Assembly: GCA_041984585.1 (NCBI GenBank)
Contig: JBHIXX010000009.1
Location: forward strand, 1-64,000
Length of the DNA stretch: 64,000 bases
Source of the DNA: Pseudolysinimonas_A sp041984585
Lineage (GTDB): Bacteria > Actinomycetota > Actinomycetes > Actinomycetales > Microbacteriaceae
Direction: 5' to 3'
Shown here: positions 24,388 to 33,337 of the stretch, in pieces
How the letters are laid out: every line of letters starts with the position of its first letter
Position numbering within the stretch: the first letter of the stretch is position 1
Translations under genes and position numbers: made by a program
Notes under the pieces: generated by a model
The model's database searches: none
What the model was told of the DNA's origin: nothing
The model's input: only the letters and a program-made list of their open reading frames with translations

Positions 24388-25083
24388 ATGCGGGTTCCCG
24401 TCGAGCAGCGCCGCCGCGCGCTGGCCGAGGCCGGCCTGCGCGTCATTGCGCGCGACGGCGTCGCGGCAGCCACAACCCGCGCGGTCGTCGCGGAGGCCGG
24501 GATGAGCCTCGCGAGCTTCCACTACGCCTACCGCTCGCGCGACGAACTGCTGCGCGAGGTCGTGCGGCTCGTCGTCGCGGGGGAGCGCGAGGTCGCCTCG
24601 GCCGTGCTCGACGCGAGCGGGGTCGAGGGCGCGGGAACCGGCCCCGAGGCGCTCGCCGCCCTCGTCGGCGCCGGGCTGCGCGCCTACCTCGCGAGCGTCG
24701 ACGCCGACCCGGGCCGCGAGCAGGGGATGCTCGAGCTCACCTTCGCCGCCCTGCGCACCCCCGAGCTGGAGGGGGTCGCGGCCGAGCAGTACGCGCAGTA
24801 CCGCGGGCTCGTGGTCGACCTGCTCACCGCCGCCGCGACGGCGACCGGGATGCGGTGGACGCGTCCGGTCGACGAGCTGGCGCGCACCGTCGTGGCGCTC
24901 TCCGACGGGCTCACGATCGCGGCGCTGGTCGAACCCGGCACCGACACCGGGGCGGCGGGCGACGTGATCGTGCCGGCCCTGCTCGCCCACGCCGTCCCCG
25001 ACTCCCCGCCCGACCTCGCATCACCCGACCTCGCGTCATCCGACCCCGCGACTTCCGCGCCCTCCGAGAGGACCCCCGCATGA
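24388..25083 (+). CDS. TetR/AcrR family transcriptional regulator
   Basis: A 231-residue ligand-responsive repressor. The N-terminal helix-turn-helix is clear (RRRALAEAGLRVIARDGVAAATT, then VVAEAGMSLASFHYAYRSRDELL). The C-terminal helical domain binds an unknown ligand, and the last 25 residues are a repetitive Pro/Asp/Ser-rich tail. The ATG at 24388 has GGAGG upstream; a TTG at 24334 in frame is less likely. Its stop overlaps the MFS start (ATGA at 25080), making it the first gene of a coupled five-gene operon that it probably controls. Confidence 0.85.
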   Translation: MRVPVEQRRRALAEAGLRVIARDGVAAATTRAVVAEAGMSLASFHYAYRSRDELLREVVRLVVAGEREVASAVLDASGVEGAGTGPEALAALVGAGLRAYLASVDADPGREQGMLELTFAALRTPELEGVAAEQYAQYRGLVVDLLTAAATATGMRWTRPVDELARTVVALSDGLTIAALVEPGTDTGAAGDVIVPALLAHAVPDSPPDLASPDLASSDPATSAPSERTPA

Positions 25084-26384
25084 CCGCCGAGCCGCCCGCA
25101 TCCGCCGCCCCGGACGCCGCATCCGCGGAGCCGACGACCCCGCACCTGTTCGCCGAGCCGACCCGCAAGGTGGGCGGCTGGTGGATTGCGGGCTTCGCCG
25201 TCGCCTGGCTGGGCGTGTGGATGGCGCAGCTCACTCCCGTGCAGCTACTGCTGCCGGTGCAGGTCGACGCGCTCATCTCGACGGACTCCTGGCAGGACTC
25301 GGTGCTCGCCTTCGGCGTGGTGTCGGGCATCTCGTCGATCTGCGCGATCATCGCCTACCCGCTGACCGGCGCGTTGAGCGACCGCACCGTCTCGCGGTTC
25401 GGCCGTCGCCGGCCGTGGATCGTCGGAGGTGCGCTGCTGTTCGCGGGCAGCCTCCTCGCCCTCGGTCTGCAGGAGACGATCGTCGGCGTCGCCGTGCTCT
25501 GGTCGCTCGCGATCACGGGCTTCTGCGCGCTCTCCGCCGCCCTCACTGCGACGATCTCCGACCAGGTGCCGGTCGGCCAGCGCGGCCTCGTGTCGGGGTT
25601 CATCTCGGCGCCGCAGGCGGTCGGCATCATCGTCGGCCTCATCCTCGTCACCGAGCTGTTCGTCGGCGCCCTGCTCGGCTACGCGGCGCTCGCGGTGCTC
25701 CTGCTGCTGCTCGTCATCCCGTTCCTGTTCGTGAAGGATGCGGTGCTGCCGCGCGAGCAGCGCGAGCCGTTCACCCTGCGGCGCATGATCCAGGGCTTCT
25801 GGATCAGCCCGACCAAGCACCCCGACTTCGGCTGGACCCTGCTCGGGCGCGTGCTGGCGAACATCGGCAATGCGCTCGGCACGAGCCTGCTGCTGTACTT
25901 CCTGATCTTCGGGCTCGGCCGGGAGAACCTGCAGGCCGAAGACGACCTGCTCGTCACGACGCTCATCTACATGGTCTGCTCGATCGTCGCGTCGATCGTC
26001 TGCGGCCGGCTCTCCGACGTGCTCGGCCGCCGCCGTGTGTTCGTCGTGGTCGCCTCGCTGCTGCAGGCGTCCGGCGGCGTGCTGCTCGTGGTCTGGCCGT
26101 CGTTCGACGCGCTCCTGATCGGCGCCGTGCTGCTCGGCCTCGGCTACGGCTGCTTCCTCTCCGTCGACCAGGCGCTCGCCACCCAGGTGCTGCCGGATGC
26201 CCACAGCCGCGGCAAAGACCTCGGCATCATGAACATCGCGAGCGCCGTGCCGCAGGCGAGCGCCCCCATGCTCGGCGCCCTCGTGGTCACCGCCTTCGGC
26301 GGTTTCGCCGCCCTGTTCGTGGCCAGCTCGGTCTTCTCGGTGCTCGGCGCGCTCGCCGTGCTGCGGGTGCGGGGCGTGCGATGA
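25080..26384 (+). CDS. MFS transporter (probable glycoside or sugar permease)
   Basis: A 434-residue major-facilitator protein with about 12 helices. The MFS motif between helices 2 and 3 appears as YPLTGALSDRTVSRFGRRRPW, and its repeat in the second half as GRLSDVLGRRRVFVVV. The early GWWIAGFAVAWLGVWMAQLTPVQLLLP resembles the sucrose/glycoside transporters of actinobacteria more than drug exporters. It is coupled by 4-nt overlaps to the TetR gene before and the deaminase gene after. With a GH1 enzyme in the same operon, uptake of a beta-glycoside is a reasonable guess. Confidence 0.85.
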   Translation: MTAEPPASAAPDAASAEPTTPHLFAEPTRKVGGWWIAGFAVAWLGVWMAQLTPVQLLLPVQVDALISTDSWQDSVLAFGVVSGISSICAIIAYPLTGALSDRTVSRFGRRRPWIVGGALLFAGSLLALGLQETIVGVAVLWSLAITGFCALSAALTATISDQVPVGQRGLVSGFISAPQAVGIIVGLILVTELFVGALLGYAALAVLLLLLVIPFLFVKDAVLPREQREPFTLRRMIQGFWISPTKHPDFGWTLLGRVLANIGNALGTSLLLYFLIFGLGRENLQAEDDLLVTTLIYMVCSIVASIVCGRLSDVLGRRRVFVVVASLLQASGGVLLVVWPSFDALLIGAVLLGLGYGCFLSVDQALATQVLPDAHSRGKDLGIMNIASAVPQASAPMLGALVVTAFGGFAALFVASSVFSVLGALAVLRVRGVR

Positions 26385-27625
26385 CCCTCGACCTCACCGC
26401 CCCCGCGACGCGCCCCTGGGAGACGCCGGCCGACTACTGGCCCGCGCTCACCGCGGCGACGGGGTACCTCGACGCCCCGGTCGGGGCGTTGCACCGCGGC
26501 GCGCTCGCCCACAACGCGCATGACCTGCTCGCCCGCGCCGACGGCCTGCCGATCCGGGTGGCCAGCAAGTCGGTGCGGGTGCGCGGCGTGCTCGACGCCG
26601 TACTCGCCACCCCCGGCTACGCGGGCGTGCTCGCCTACTCGCTGCCCGAGGCGATCTGGCTCGCCGAGACCGGAGACGAGCGGTACGCGGATGTCGTGGT
26701 CGGCTACCCGACGGCGGATCGCGCCGCGCTCGCCCGCCTCGCGACCTCCGAGACCGCCGCCGCTCGGGTGGCGATCATGATCGACGACGTCGCCCAGCTC
26801 GACCTCGTGGCCGCTGCCGTTCCACCGGGGTCGCGGTCGCTGCCGATCCGGGTGGCCCTCGAGCTCGACGCGTCGTTCCGGCATCCGCTGCTCGGCCACA
26901 TCGGGGTACGGCGCTCCCCGCTGCGCGACGCGGACGCCCTCGGTGCCCTGGCCGAGGAGGTGGTGCGCCGGCCCGGGTTCCGGCTCGCGGGCGTCATGGG
27001 CTACGAGGCGCAGATCGCCGGCGTCGGCAACGCCGGGTCGGGCGTCATCCGCTGGATGCAGCGCGCCTCCGCTGCGGAGCTCGCCGACCGGCGCGCGCTC
27101 GCCGTCGCCCGCGTGCGCGCGGTCGCCCAGTCGGCGGGTGCCGACCTCGACTTCGTGAACGGCGGCGGCACCGGCTCGATCGAGTCGACCCGCGCCGACG
27201 CGAGCGTCACCGACGTCGCCGCGGGCTCGGGACTGTTCGGCCCGCACCTGTTCGACCACTACCGGCACTTCCACCCCGCGCCCGCGGTGGCGTTCGCGCT
27301 CGACGTGGTGCGCCGCCCCACTCCCGACGTCGCGACCCTCCTGGGCGGCGGCTGGATCGCCTCGGGGCCGCCGGCCGCCGACCGGCTGCCGCTCCCGGTG
27401 TGGCCGGAGGGACTCTCGTTCCTGCCGCGCGAGGCGGCGGGCGAGGTGCAGACGCCGGTCCGCGGCGCCGCGGCGGCCGAGCTGCGCGTCGGCGACCGGG
27501 TCTGGCTGCGGCACACCAAGGCGGGCGAGGTCGTCGAGCATCTCGACGTCCTCCAAGTCGTCGACGGCGACACGGTGATCGACGAGCTGCCGACCTACCG
27601 CGGCGAGGGCAAGGTGTTCCTGTGA
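26381..27625 (+). CDS. amino acid deaminase/aldolase (DSD1/alanine racemase-like PLP barrel)
   Basis: A 414-residue fold-type III PLP enzyme related to D-threonine aldolase and D-serine dehydratase. The N-terminal barrel carries the PLP lysine in LPIRVASKSVRVRGVLDAVL (near residue 64), a DDVAQLDLV region, and LAGVMGYEAQIAGVGN. The C-terminal beta domain contains NGGGTGSIESTRAD and a long stretch ending RVWLRHTKAGEVVEHLDVLQVV. The His/Asp-type metal residues that mark eukaryotic D-serine dehydratases may be present in RHTKAGE. The real substrate is unknown. It overlaps the MFS and oxidase genes by 4 nt on either side. Confidence 0.83.
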   Translation: MTLDLTAPATRPWETPADYWPALTAATGYLDAPVGALHRGALAHNAHDLLARADGLPIRVASKSVRVRGVLDAVLATPGYAGVLAYSLPEAIWLAETGDERYADVVVGYPTADRAALARLATSETAAARVAIMIDDVAQLDLVAAAVPPGSRSLPIRVALELDASFRHPLLGHIGVRRSPLRDADALGALAEEVVRRPGFRLAGVMGYEAQIAGVGNAGSGVIRWMQRASAAELADRRALAVARVRAVAQSAGADLDFVNGGGTGSIESTRADASVTDVAAGSGLFGPHLFDHYRHFHPAPAVAFALDVVRRPTPDVATLLGGGWIASGPPAADRLPLPVWPEGLSFLPREAAGEVQTPVRGAAAAELRVGDRVWLRHTKAGEVVEHLDVLQVVDGDTVIDELPTYRGEGKVFL

Positions 27626-28980
27626 CCGAATCGACCGACTCGACGGGAACGGCCCCGGTGGCCGACGACTTCCTGCACCCGGGGCGCCGGGTCCGCAACT
27701 GGGGGCGCTCCGCCGCCTCCCATCCCGCGGTGATCGCGCGCCCGCGCACGGTCGACGAGGTGATCGCGACCGTGCGGATGGCGCGCGAGAGGGGTCTCGC
27801 GGTGCGGCCGATCGGCGCGGGGCACTCGTTTACGGCGGCCGCGATGACCGACGGCGTGCTCGTCGACATCGCCGCGATCGACGGAGTGCTCGCGGTGGAC
27901 GCCGCCCGCGGCCGCATCACCCTCGGCGCGGGCACCAACCTCTACCAGCTGCCCGCGCTGCTTGCCCCGCACGGCCTCGCCCTGCAGAACATGGGCGACA
28001 TCGACCGGCAGACCATCGCCGGCGCGACGAGCACCGGCACCCACGGCACCGGGCTCGCCTTCGGCGGGCTCGCCACGCAGATCACCGCGCTCGCCGTCGT
28101 GACCGCGGCGGGCGACCTGCTGCGCATCTCGGAGACCGAGAACCCCGAACTGCTGCCCGCCGCCCGCATCGCGCTCGGCGCGCTCGGCATCCTCGTCGAG
28201 ATCGAGCTGCAATGCGTGCCCGCGTTCCTGCTGCACGCCGTCGAGCGCGCGGAGCCGTTCGAGGTGATCGACGAGTTCCGCGATCGCAGCGTCGCCGTCG
28301 ACCACTTCGAGGCCTACTGGTGGCCGCACACCGACCGGCTGTCGACCAAGACCAACACCCGGCTGCCCGCCGACACCCAGTACCGTCCGCTCCACCCGGT
28401 CTCCGGCTGGGTCGAGGACGAGCTGCTCGGCTCCGCCGCCCACTGGCTGATGTGCCAGGTGGGCGTGCTCGCGCCCGCGGCGTCGCCGCCGATCAACCGG
28501 CTCGCCGCGAAGCTCTACGGCAACCGCGAGTTCACGGCGCCCTCCTACGACGTGTTCACGAGCCCCCGCCGCGTGCACTTCCGCGAGATGGAGTACGCCA
28601 TCCCGAGCGCCGCGCTGCCGGATGCGGTGCGCGCCGTCCGGGAAACGGTCGACCGGAACGGCTGGCGGGTCTCGTTCCCGGTGGAGCTGCGGATGGCGGC
28701 GGCCGACGACAACTGGCTGTCCACCGCCCACGGGCGGGAGACCGCCTACGTCGCCGTGCACCGCTACCACCGCGAAGACGTCGGGCCGTACTTCCGTGCG
28801 GTCGAGGAGATCATGCGCGCCCACGACGGGCGCCCGCACTGGGGCAAGATGCACTTCCGCACCGCCGCCGACCTCGCGCCGGCCTACCCGCGGTTCGCCG
28901 ACTTCCTCGAGGTGCGCGACGCCCTCGACCCCGACCGGGTGTTCGCCAACGACTACACCCGGCGGGTGTTCGGGGCGTGA
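27622..28980 (+). CDS. FAD-binding oxidoreductase, D-arabinono-1,4-lactone/L-gulonolactone oxidase family
   Basis: A 452-residue VAO-type flavoprotein. The FAD domain has RPRTVDEVIATVRMARERGL, the RPIGAGHSFTAAAMTDG loop near residue 65 (histidine position used for covalent FAD in relatives), and TIAGATSTGTHGTG. The C-terminal ALO domain ends with GRPHWGKMHFRTAADL and DALDPDRVFANDYTRRVFG, the substrate-site signature. Relatives oxidise aldonolactones or polyols with oxygen or another acceptor. The start GTG 27622 overlaps the previous TGA by 4 nt, and the stop overlaps the GH1 start. Confidence 0.87.
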   Translation: MTESTDSTGTAPVADDFLHPGRRVRNWGRSAASHPAVIARPRTVDEVIATVRMARERGLAVRPIGAGHSFTAAAMTDGVLVDIAAIDGVLAVDAARGRITLGAGTNLYQLPALLAPHGLALQNMGDIDRQTIAGATSTGTHGTGLAFGGLATQITALAVVTAAGDLLRISETENPELLPAARIALGALGILVEIELQCVPAFLLHAVERAEPFEVIDEFRDRSVAVDHFEAYWWPHTDRLSTKTNTRLPADTQYRPLHPVSGWVEDELLGSAAHWLMCQVGVLAPAASPPINRLAAKLYGNREFTAPSYDVFTSPRRVHFREMEYAIPSAALPDAVRAVRETVDRNGWRVSFPVELRMAAADDNWLSTAHGRETAYVAVHRYHREDVGPYFRAVEEIMRAHDGRPHWGKMHFRTAADLAPAYPRFADFLEVRDALDPDRVFANDYTRRVFGA

Positions 28981-30470
28981 GCGCGGAGTTGGGCGCGGGC
29001 GCGGTCCCGCCAGGGCCGGCGATGCCGCCTGATCCGGGAGGCCTGCCCGCGCTCCCGCCGGCCCCCGACCCGGCCGAGGTCGCGGCGCTGCTGCCGCCCG
29101 GCTTCGTGCTCGGCGCCGCGACGGCCGCACTGCAGATCGAGGGCGCCGCGCGCGAGGGCGGCCGCACCGACTCGACGTGGGACGTCTTCGCCCGGCGCCC
29201 CGGCGTCGTCCTCGACGGCTCCACGCCCGAGGTCACTGCCGACCACGCCCACCGGATGTCGGAGGACGTCGCCCTGCTGCGCGACCTCGGCGTCGACGGC
29301 TACCGGTTCTCGATCTCCTGGCCGCGCATCCAGCCCGACGGTCGCGGGCCGGCGAACCCCGCGGGGGTCGCTCTCTACGACCGGCTGCTCGACGGGCTGC
29401 TGGAGGCCGGCATCCGCCCGATGGCGACCCTGTTCCACTGGGACACCCCGCAGCCGCTCGAGGAGCGCGGCGGCTGGCTGCGGCGCGACACCGCCGAGCG
29501 CTTCGCCGAGTACGCGGCGCTCGCCGGGGAGGCGTTCGGCGACCGGGTCGCCGACTGGGTGACGATCAACGAGCCGACGACCGTCATCCTCGACGGCTAC
29601 GCGCTCGGCATCCACGCCCCCGGGCGGGCGCGGGTGTTCCGCGCGCTGCCCGCCGCGGCCAACCTGCTGCGCGGCCACGGCCTCGCGGTGCGGGCGCTGC
29701 GGGATGTGCCGGTGCGCGGCCGGATCGGCATCGTCAACGTGCACTCGCCCGTCGAGCCGGCCTCCGACTCCCGCGACGACCGACGGATGGCGGCCCTGCT
29801 CGACCACGTGCACAACCGCGTGGTCGCCGACCCGGTGCTGCTCGGGCGCGCGCCTGCGCCGCCGCGCGACCTGCCGCTGCCGTTCCGCGCGGCGCTGCGG
29901 CTGCTCGGCCGCATCCGGCGCGCCGACCTCGAGGCGATCTCGGAGCCGCTCGACTTCTACGGCCTCAACTACTACTTCCCGAGCCGGGTCGCGGCCGGCG
30001 GCGGGGACGACGTGAGCAGCCCCGACGGCGAGGCCGAGGCGATGCGCGACGTGCCCTTCCACCTCGTCGCCCAGCCGGAGCATCCGGAGACCGGCTTCGG
30101 CTGGCCGGTCGTGCCGGACGGGCTGCGGCGGTCGCTCGCGGAGTTGCACGATCGCTACGGCGACCGGCTGCCGCCGATCGTGATCACCGAGAACGGCGCC
30201 TCGTACCCCGACCCGGATGCGGTCGACGGCGCGGTCGCCGACCCCGAGCGCACCGCGGCGATCGCCGCCCACCTCGCCGTCGCCGCGCGCGGCGTTCCCG
30301 GCGTCGAGGTCGAGGGCTTCTACGTGTGGAGCCTGCTCGACAACTGGGAGTGGGCGGCCGGGTTCACGCAAGCGTTCGGGATCGTGCACGTCGACTTCGC
30401 GACCGGCGAGCGCACCCCGAAGGGCTCGTACCGCTGGCTGCGCGCCCTCCAGGGCGCACGACGCCGCTGA
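28977..30470 (+). CDS. glycoside hydrolase family 1 beta-glucosidase
   Basis: A 497-residue retaining beta-glycosidase of the (beta/alpha)8 GH1 family. A proline-rich leader of about 35 residues precedes the barrel (FVLGAATAALQIEGAAREGG). The acid/base glutamate is in WVTINEPTTV (near residue 198) and the nucleophile in VITENGASYPDPD (near 405). YGLNYYFPSR and WSLLDNWEWAAGF are also conserved. There is no signal peptide, so it is cytoplasmic and would cleave glycosides brought in by the MFS permease. Last gene of the coupled operon (GTG 28977 overlaps the oxidase stop by 4 nt). Confidence 0.93.
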   Translation: MSAELGAGAVPPGPAMPPDPGGLPALPPAPDPAEVAALLPPGFVLGAATAALQIEGAAREGGRTDSTWDVFARRPGVVLDGSTPEVTADHAHRMSEDVALLRDLGVDGYRFSISWPRIQPDGRGPANPAGVALYDRLLDGLLEAGIRPMATLFHWDTPQPLEERGGWLRRDTAERFAEYAALAGEAFGDRVADWVTINEPTTVILDGYALGIHAPGRARVFRALPAAANLLRGHGLAVRALRDVPVRGRIGIVNVHSPVEPASDSRDDRRMAALLDHVHNRVVADPVLLGRAPAPPRDLPLPFRAALRLLGRIRRADLEAISEPLDFYGLNYYFPSRVAAGGGDDVSSPDGEAEAMRDVPFHLVAQPEHPETGFGWPVVPDGLRRSLAELHDRYGDRLPPIVITENGASYPDPDAVDGAVADPERTAAIAAHLAVAARGVPGVEVEGFYVWSLLDNWEWAAGFTQAFGIVHVDFATGERTPKGSYRWLRALQGARRR

Positions 30471-30590
30471 CCCCCGACTCCGCCCTCGGCGCCGTCCCGT
30501 TCCACCCGCGGCACGGGTCCCGACGTCCGCCCTCAGCGGAAACCAAGCATTCATCGGGTTCCCACAGGTGCCCCCGAGGGTCCCCGACCC

Positions 30591-30596
30591 TAGACT
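30591..30596 (+). promoter_or_regulatory. -10 element TAGACT of lemA (leaderless)
   Basis: TAGACT is followed by 6 nt and the ATG at 30603, predicting a leaderless transcript. It lies 120 bp beyond the GH1 stop, giving lemA its own promoter. Confidence 0.6.
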
Positions 30597-30602
30597 CGGG
30601 GT

Positions 30603-31169
30603 ATGGAGATCCTCATCGTCGTCGGCGTCATCGTCCTGCTGGTCGTCATCGTCGGCATCTACCTGTGGTCGACCTACAACGGCCTCGTGCGCCTCAACGT
30701 GCGCGTCGACGAGGCGTGGAGCGACATCACCGTGCAGCTCAAGCGCCGCGCGGATCTCATCCCCAACCTCATCGAGGCCGTCAAGGGCTACGCCGCCCAC
30801 GAGAAGCAGGTCTTCGAGAACGTCACCAAGGCCCGCTCCGAGACGGTCAACGCCTCGACGCCGGCCGAGGCGGGCGCCGCGGAGAACCACTTCCAGGCCG
30901 CGCTGAAGAGCCTGTTCGCGGTGGCCGAGGCCTACCCGCAGCTGCAGGCCAACCAGAACTTCCTGCAGCTGCAGGCCGAGCTGGTCGACACCGAGGACAA
31001 GATCCAGGCCTCGCGCCGGTTCTACAACGGCGGCGTGCGCGAGCTGAACACCAAGATCAAGATCTTCCCGAACACGCTGTTCGTGCGCGGCCTCGGGTTC
31101 ACCGAGCGCGAGTTCTTCGAGGTCGACGAGCCGTCGGCGATCGCCGAGCCGCCGCGCGTGCAGTTCTGA
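30603..31169 (+). CDS. LemA family protein
   Basis: A 188-residue LemA-type protein: one N-terminal membrane helix (ILIVVGVIVLLVVIVGIYLW), then a helical bundle with the family signatures NVRVDEAWSDITVQLKRRADLIPNLIE, VKGYAAHEKQVFENV and ARRFYN-like RRFYNGGVRELNTKIKIFPNT. LemA proteins are membrane-associated and of uncertain function, often beside M48 proteases as here. The M48 gene follows after 106 nt, with its own Shine-Dalgarno. Confidence 0.92.
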   Translation: MEILIVVGVIVLLVVIVGIYLWSTYNGLVRLNVRVDEAWSDITVQLKRRADLIPNLIEAVKGYAAHEKQVFENVTKARSETVNASTPAEAGAAENHFQAALKSLFAVAEAYPQLQANQNFLQLQAELVDTEDKIQASRRFYNGGVRELNTKIKIFPNTLFVRGLGFTEREFFEVDEPSAIAEPPRVQF

Positions 31170-31275
31170 GGCGAGCGCCGAGCAAGCTCCAAGGGTCCGC
31201 CGATTGACTGAGGCGGAGCCGAGGGGCTGACCGGCGGATTGACCCCGACCCCGCGGCCCCACCAGGAGCGACCCG

Positions 31276-32163
31276 ATGTACTCCGCGATCGCGAAGAACA
31301 AGCGCAACACCGTCTTCATCATCCTGCTGTTCCTGCTGATCATCGGCGCGCTCGGCGTGCTGTCGGCGTACCTCCTCGGCGACTGGTCGGTCGCGATCAT
31401 CACGATCGTCATCGCGGCCGCGTACGCGCTGTTCCAGTACTTCATGGCGACGCGGCAGACCCTCGCGCTGTCGGGCGCGCACGAGATCACCAAGGCCGAC
31501 GAGCCCCGGCTGTGGCGCACCGTCGAGAACCTGGCGATCACCGAGGGCATGCCGATGCCCAAGGTCTACGTGATCAACGACCCGGCGCCGAACGCGTTCG
31601 CGACCGGTCGCGACCCGGAGCACGCGGTCGTCGCCGCCACCACCGGGCTGCTCGAGATCATGACCGACTCCGAGCTCGAGGGCGTCATGGCCCACGAGAT
31701 GGGTCACGTCAAGAACTACGACATCCGCGTCTCGCTCGTCGTCTTCGGCCTCGTCATCGCGATCGGCCTGATCGCCGACATCCTGCTGCGGATGCTGTTC
31801 TTCGGCCGCCGCGGCAACAACAACCTGCAGGGGCCCGCGGCACTCATCCTGCTGGCGGTGGGCATCGCGGCGGCGATCCTCGCCCCGCTCGTCGCCGGCA
31901 TCGTGCAGGCGGCGGTGTCGCGGCAGCGCGAATACCTGGCTGATGCGACCGGCGCCCTCACGACGCGGCATCCGGAGGCGCTCGCCAGCGCGCTCGAGAA
32001 GCTGCAGGCCTACGGCCGGCCGGTGGCGAAGACCAACACGAGCATGTCGCACCTGTGGATCTCCGACCCGAACAAGCCGGGCATGCTCACCCGGATGTTC
32101 GCGACCCACCCGCCGATCCCCGACCGGGTCGCGCGCCTGCGCGACAACGCGACCCGCTTCTGA
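31276..32163 (+). CDS. M48 family metalloprotease, HtpX-like
   Basis: A 295-residue membrane zinc protease of the HtpX type, which degrades misfolded membrane proteins. Two N-terminal helices (about 12-60) precede DEPRLWRTVENLAITEGMPMPKVYVI. The zinc motif HEMGH lies near residue 140, and two more helices follow. The third ligand region is SRQREYLADATGALTTRHPEAL, and the end HPPIPDRVARLRD is typical of HtpX. AGGAG stands upstream of the ATG. It is paired with lemA, a common arrangement. Confidence 0.92.
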   Translation: MYSAIAKNKRNTVFIILLFLLIIGALGVLSAYLLGDWSVAIITIVIAAAYALFQYFMATRQTLALSGAHEITKADEPRLWRTVENLAITEGMPMPKVYVINDPAPNAFATGRDPEHAVVAATTGLLEIMTDSELEGVMAHEMGHVKNYDIRVSLVVFGLVIAIGLIADILLRMLFFGRRGNNNLQGPAALILLAVGIAAAILAPLVAGIVQAAVSRQREYLADATGALTTRHPEALASALEKLQAYGRPVAKTNTSMSHLWISDPNKPGMLTRMFATHPPIPDRVARLRDNATRF

Positions 32164-32164
32164 G

Positions 32165-32207
32165 CGGCGCCCCGGCGATCCCGGCCGGGCTGCGACTCAG
32201 GGCGCCG
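32165..32207. terminator. bidirectional hairpin between M48 gene and lipoprotein gene
   Basis: The perfect 8-bp arms CGGCGCCC (32165-32172) and GGGCGCCG (32200-32207) flank a 27-nt GC-rich loop. They lie between two converging genes; the right arm overlaps the last codons of the lipoprotein gene. No T-tract is present. Confidence 0.4.
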
Positions 32208-33294
32208 GGTGGTCGGCCACGATGCGCGCCGCGATCGCGAGCGCGGTGTCGGCCCCCGACGTGCCGACCGGGTCGGCGGTGGGGGCGCTGATCTTCACCC
32301 AGGTGCCGCCGAGATCCATCTCGAGCACCGCGAAGTCGACGTGGTCGCGCAGGAACGCGTCGCCGCTGTGGCCGGCGACGGCCACGGGGGAGGCGGGCGT
32401 CGGGGCGGCCGCGAGCGATTCGGTCATCGCCCACGCCCCGCCGGGCAGCGCCTCGACGTAGGCGATCAGGGTGAACGAGTCGGCGGCGAGCCAGCGGCAC
32501 GCGGTCGCGCCGGTCGACTCCTGCGCGAAGTACTCGCCGATGTCGCCCCCCTGCGCCTGCGGAACGCCCGAGCCGGGCAGCCCGAACGCGGCGGTGATGG
32601 CGGCGGGGGCGATCACGGCGTCGCAGCCGCCCGCGAGGTCGATCTCGGGAGCCGGGGGCGACCACGGCTCCACCGGCGCGGCCAGGGCCGCCACCGGCGC
32701 GCGCAGCGCCGCCTGCACGCCGCCGACCTGGCCCGACGGGTCGCCGCCGAACGCGCCGACGAAGTCGAAGCCGCGCACCGTCATCCACCAGCCGTTCGGC
32801 AGGTACTCGTGGATCGTGCACGAGTCGGCGTAGCACTCCTCGACGACCGCCTGGCCGCCCGAGTACTGCGCCCACTCGCCGGGCGTCGCGGGCAGCAGCC
32901 GCAGCTGCACCCCCTCGTAGCCGAACCACCCCTCCGAGGTCACCAGGCTGTCGGGTGTGCTCCACTCGCAGGCGAGGCCGCCGGCCTGACGCACGGTCCA
33001 GGCGTCGGAGAGCACCGTGCCGATCCACTCCTGGGTGCGCTCCGGACCAGCGAGCACGACCGCCGCGCTGAACGGGGCGGAGAGCGCGGCGGGGTCGATG
33101 AGCCCGGCGCAGGTGGCGTCGGTGCGGGCGTCGGGCCGGCTGCCGGCGGGCGCCACGACCGGGGTCGGGTCGACCGTCGGCGCGGGGTCGGTCGCGGTGG
33201 GTGCCGGCACCGGCGTGACGGAGCACGCCGCCAGTGCGGCGGCGAGGGCGGTCGCGGCGACCAGCGTGGTCGCGGCGCGGACGACGGGAGTCAT
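32197..33294 (-). CDS. lipoprotein with two similar domains, function unknown
   Basis: A 365-residue exported lipoprotein. The signal peptide ends in a lipobox ATALAAALAAC, so the Cys would be lipidated. A proline/threonine-rich linker (VPAPTATDPAPTVDPTPVV) follows. Two similar halves each start with a Cys-containing segment (CAGLIDPAALSAPFSAAVVL and CDAVIAPAAITAAFGLP). Each contains a Cys-Glu-Trp or Cys-Arg-Trp pair, suggesting an internal duplication with disulfides. This resembles DUF3558-type cell-surface lipoproteins of actinobacteria, but I cannot name the family surely. ATG 33294 is preferred; ATG 33300 is 6 nt upstream. Confidence 0.75.
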   Translation of the reverse strand: MTPVVRAATTLVAATALAAALAACSVTPVPAPTATDPAPTVDPTPVVAPAGSRPDARTDATCAGLIDPAALSAPFSAAVVLAGPERTQEWIGTVLSDAWTVRQAGGLACEWSTPDSLVTSEGWFGYEGVQLRLLPATPGEWAQYSGGQAVVEECYADSCTIHEYLPNGWWMTVRGFDFVGAFGGDPSGQVGGVQAALRAPVAALAAPVEPWSPPAPEIDLAGGCDAVIAPAAITAAFGLPGSGVPQAQGGDIGEYFAQESTGATACRWLAADSFTLIAYVEALPGGAWAMTESLAAAPTPASPVAVAGHSGDAFLRDHVDFAVLEMDLGGTWVKISAPTADPVGTSGADTALAIAARIVADHPAP

Positions 33295-33337
33295 GCTCAT
33301 ACTGTGGCGACGTGCGACCCCGGCGTCCAGGTTGACA

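Noticed and set aside
31196..31217. Hairpin TCCGCC/GGCGGA between lemA and the M48 gene
   Set aside because: Only 6 bp with a 10-nt loop, and no T-tract. In DNA this GC-rich it may be chance.
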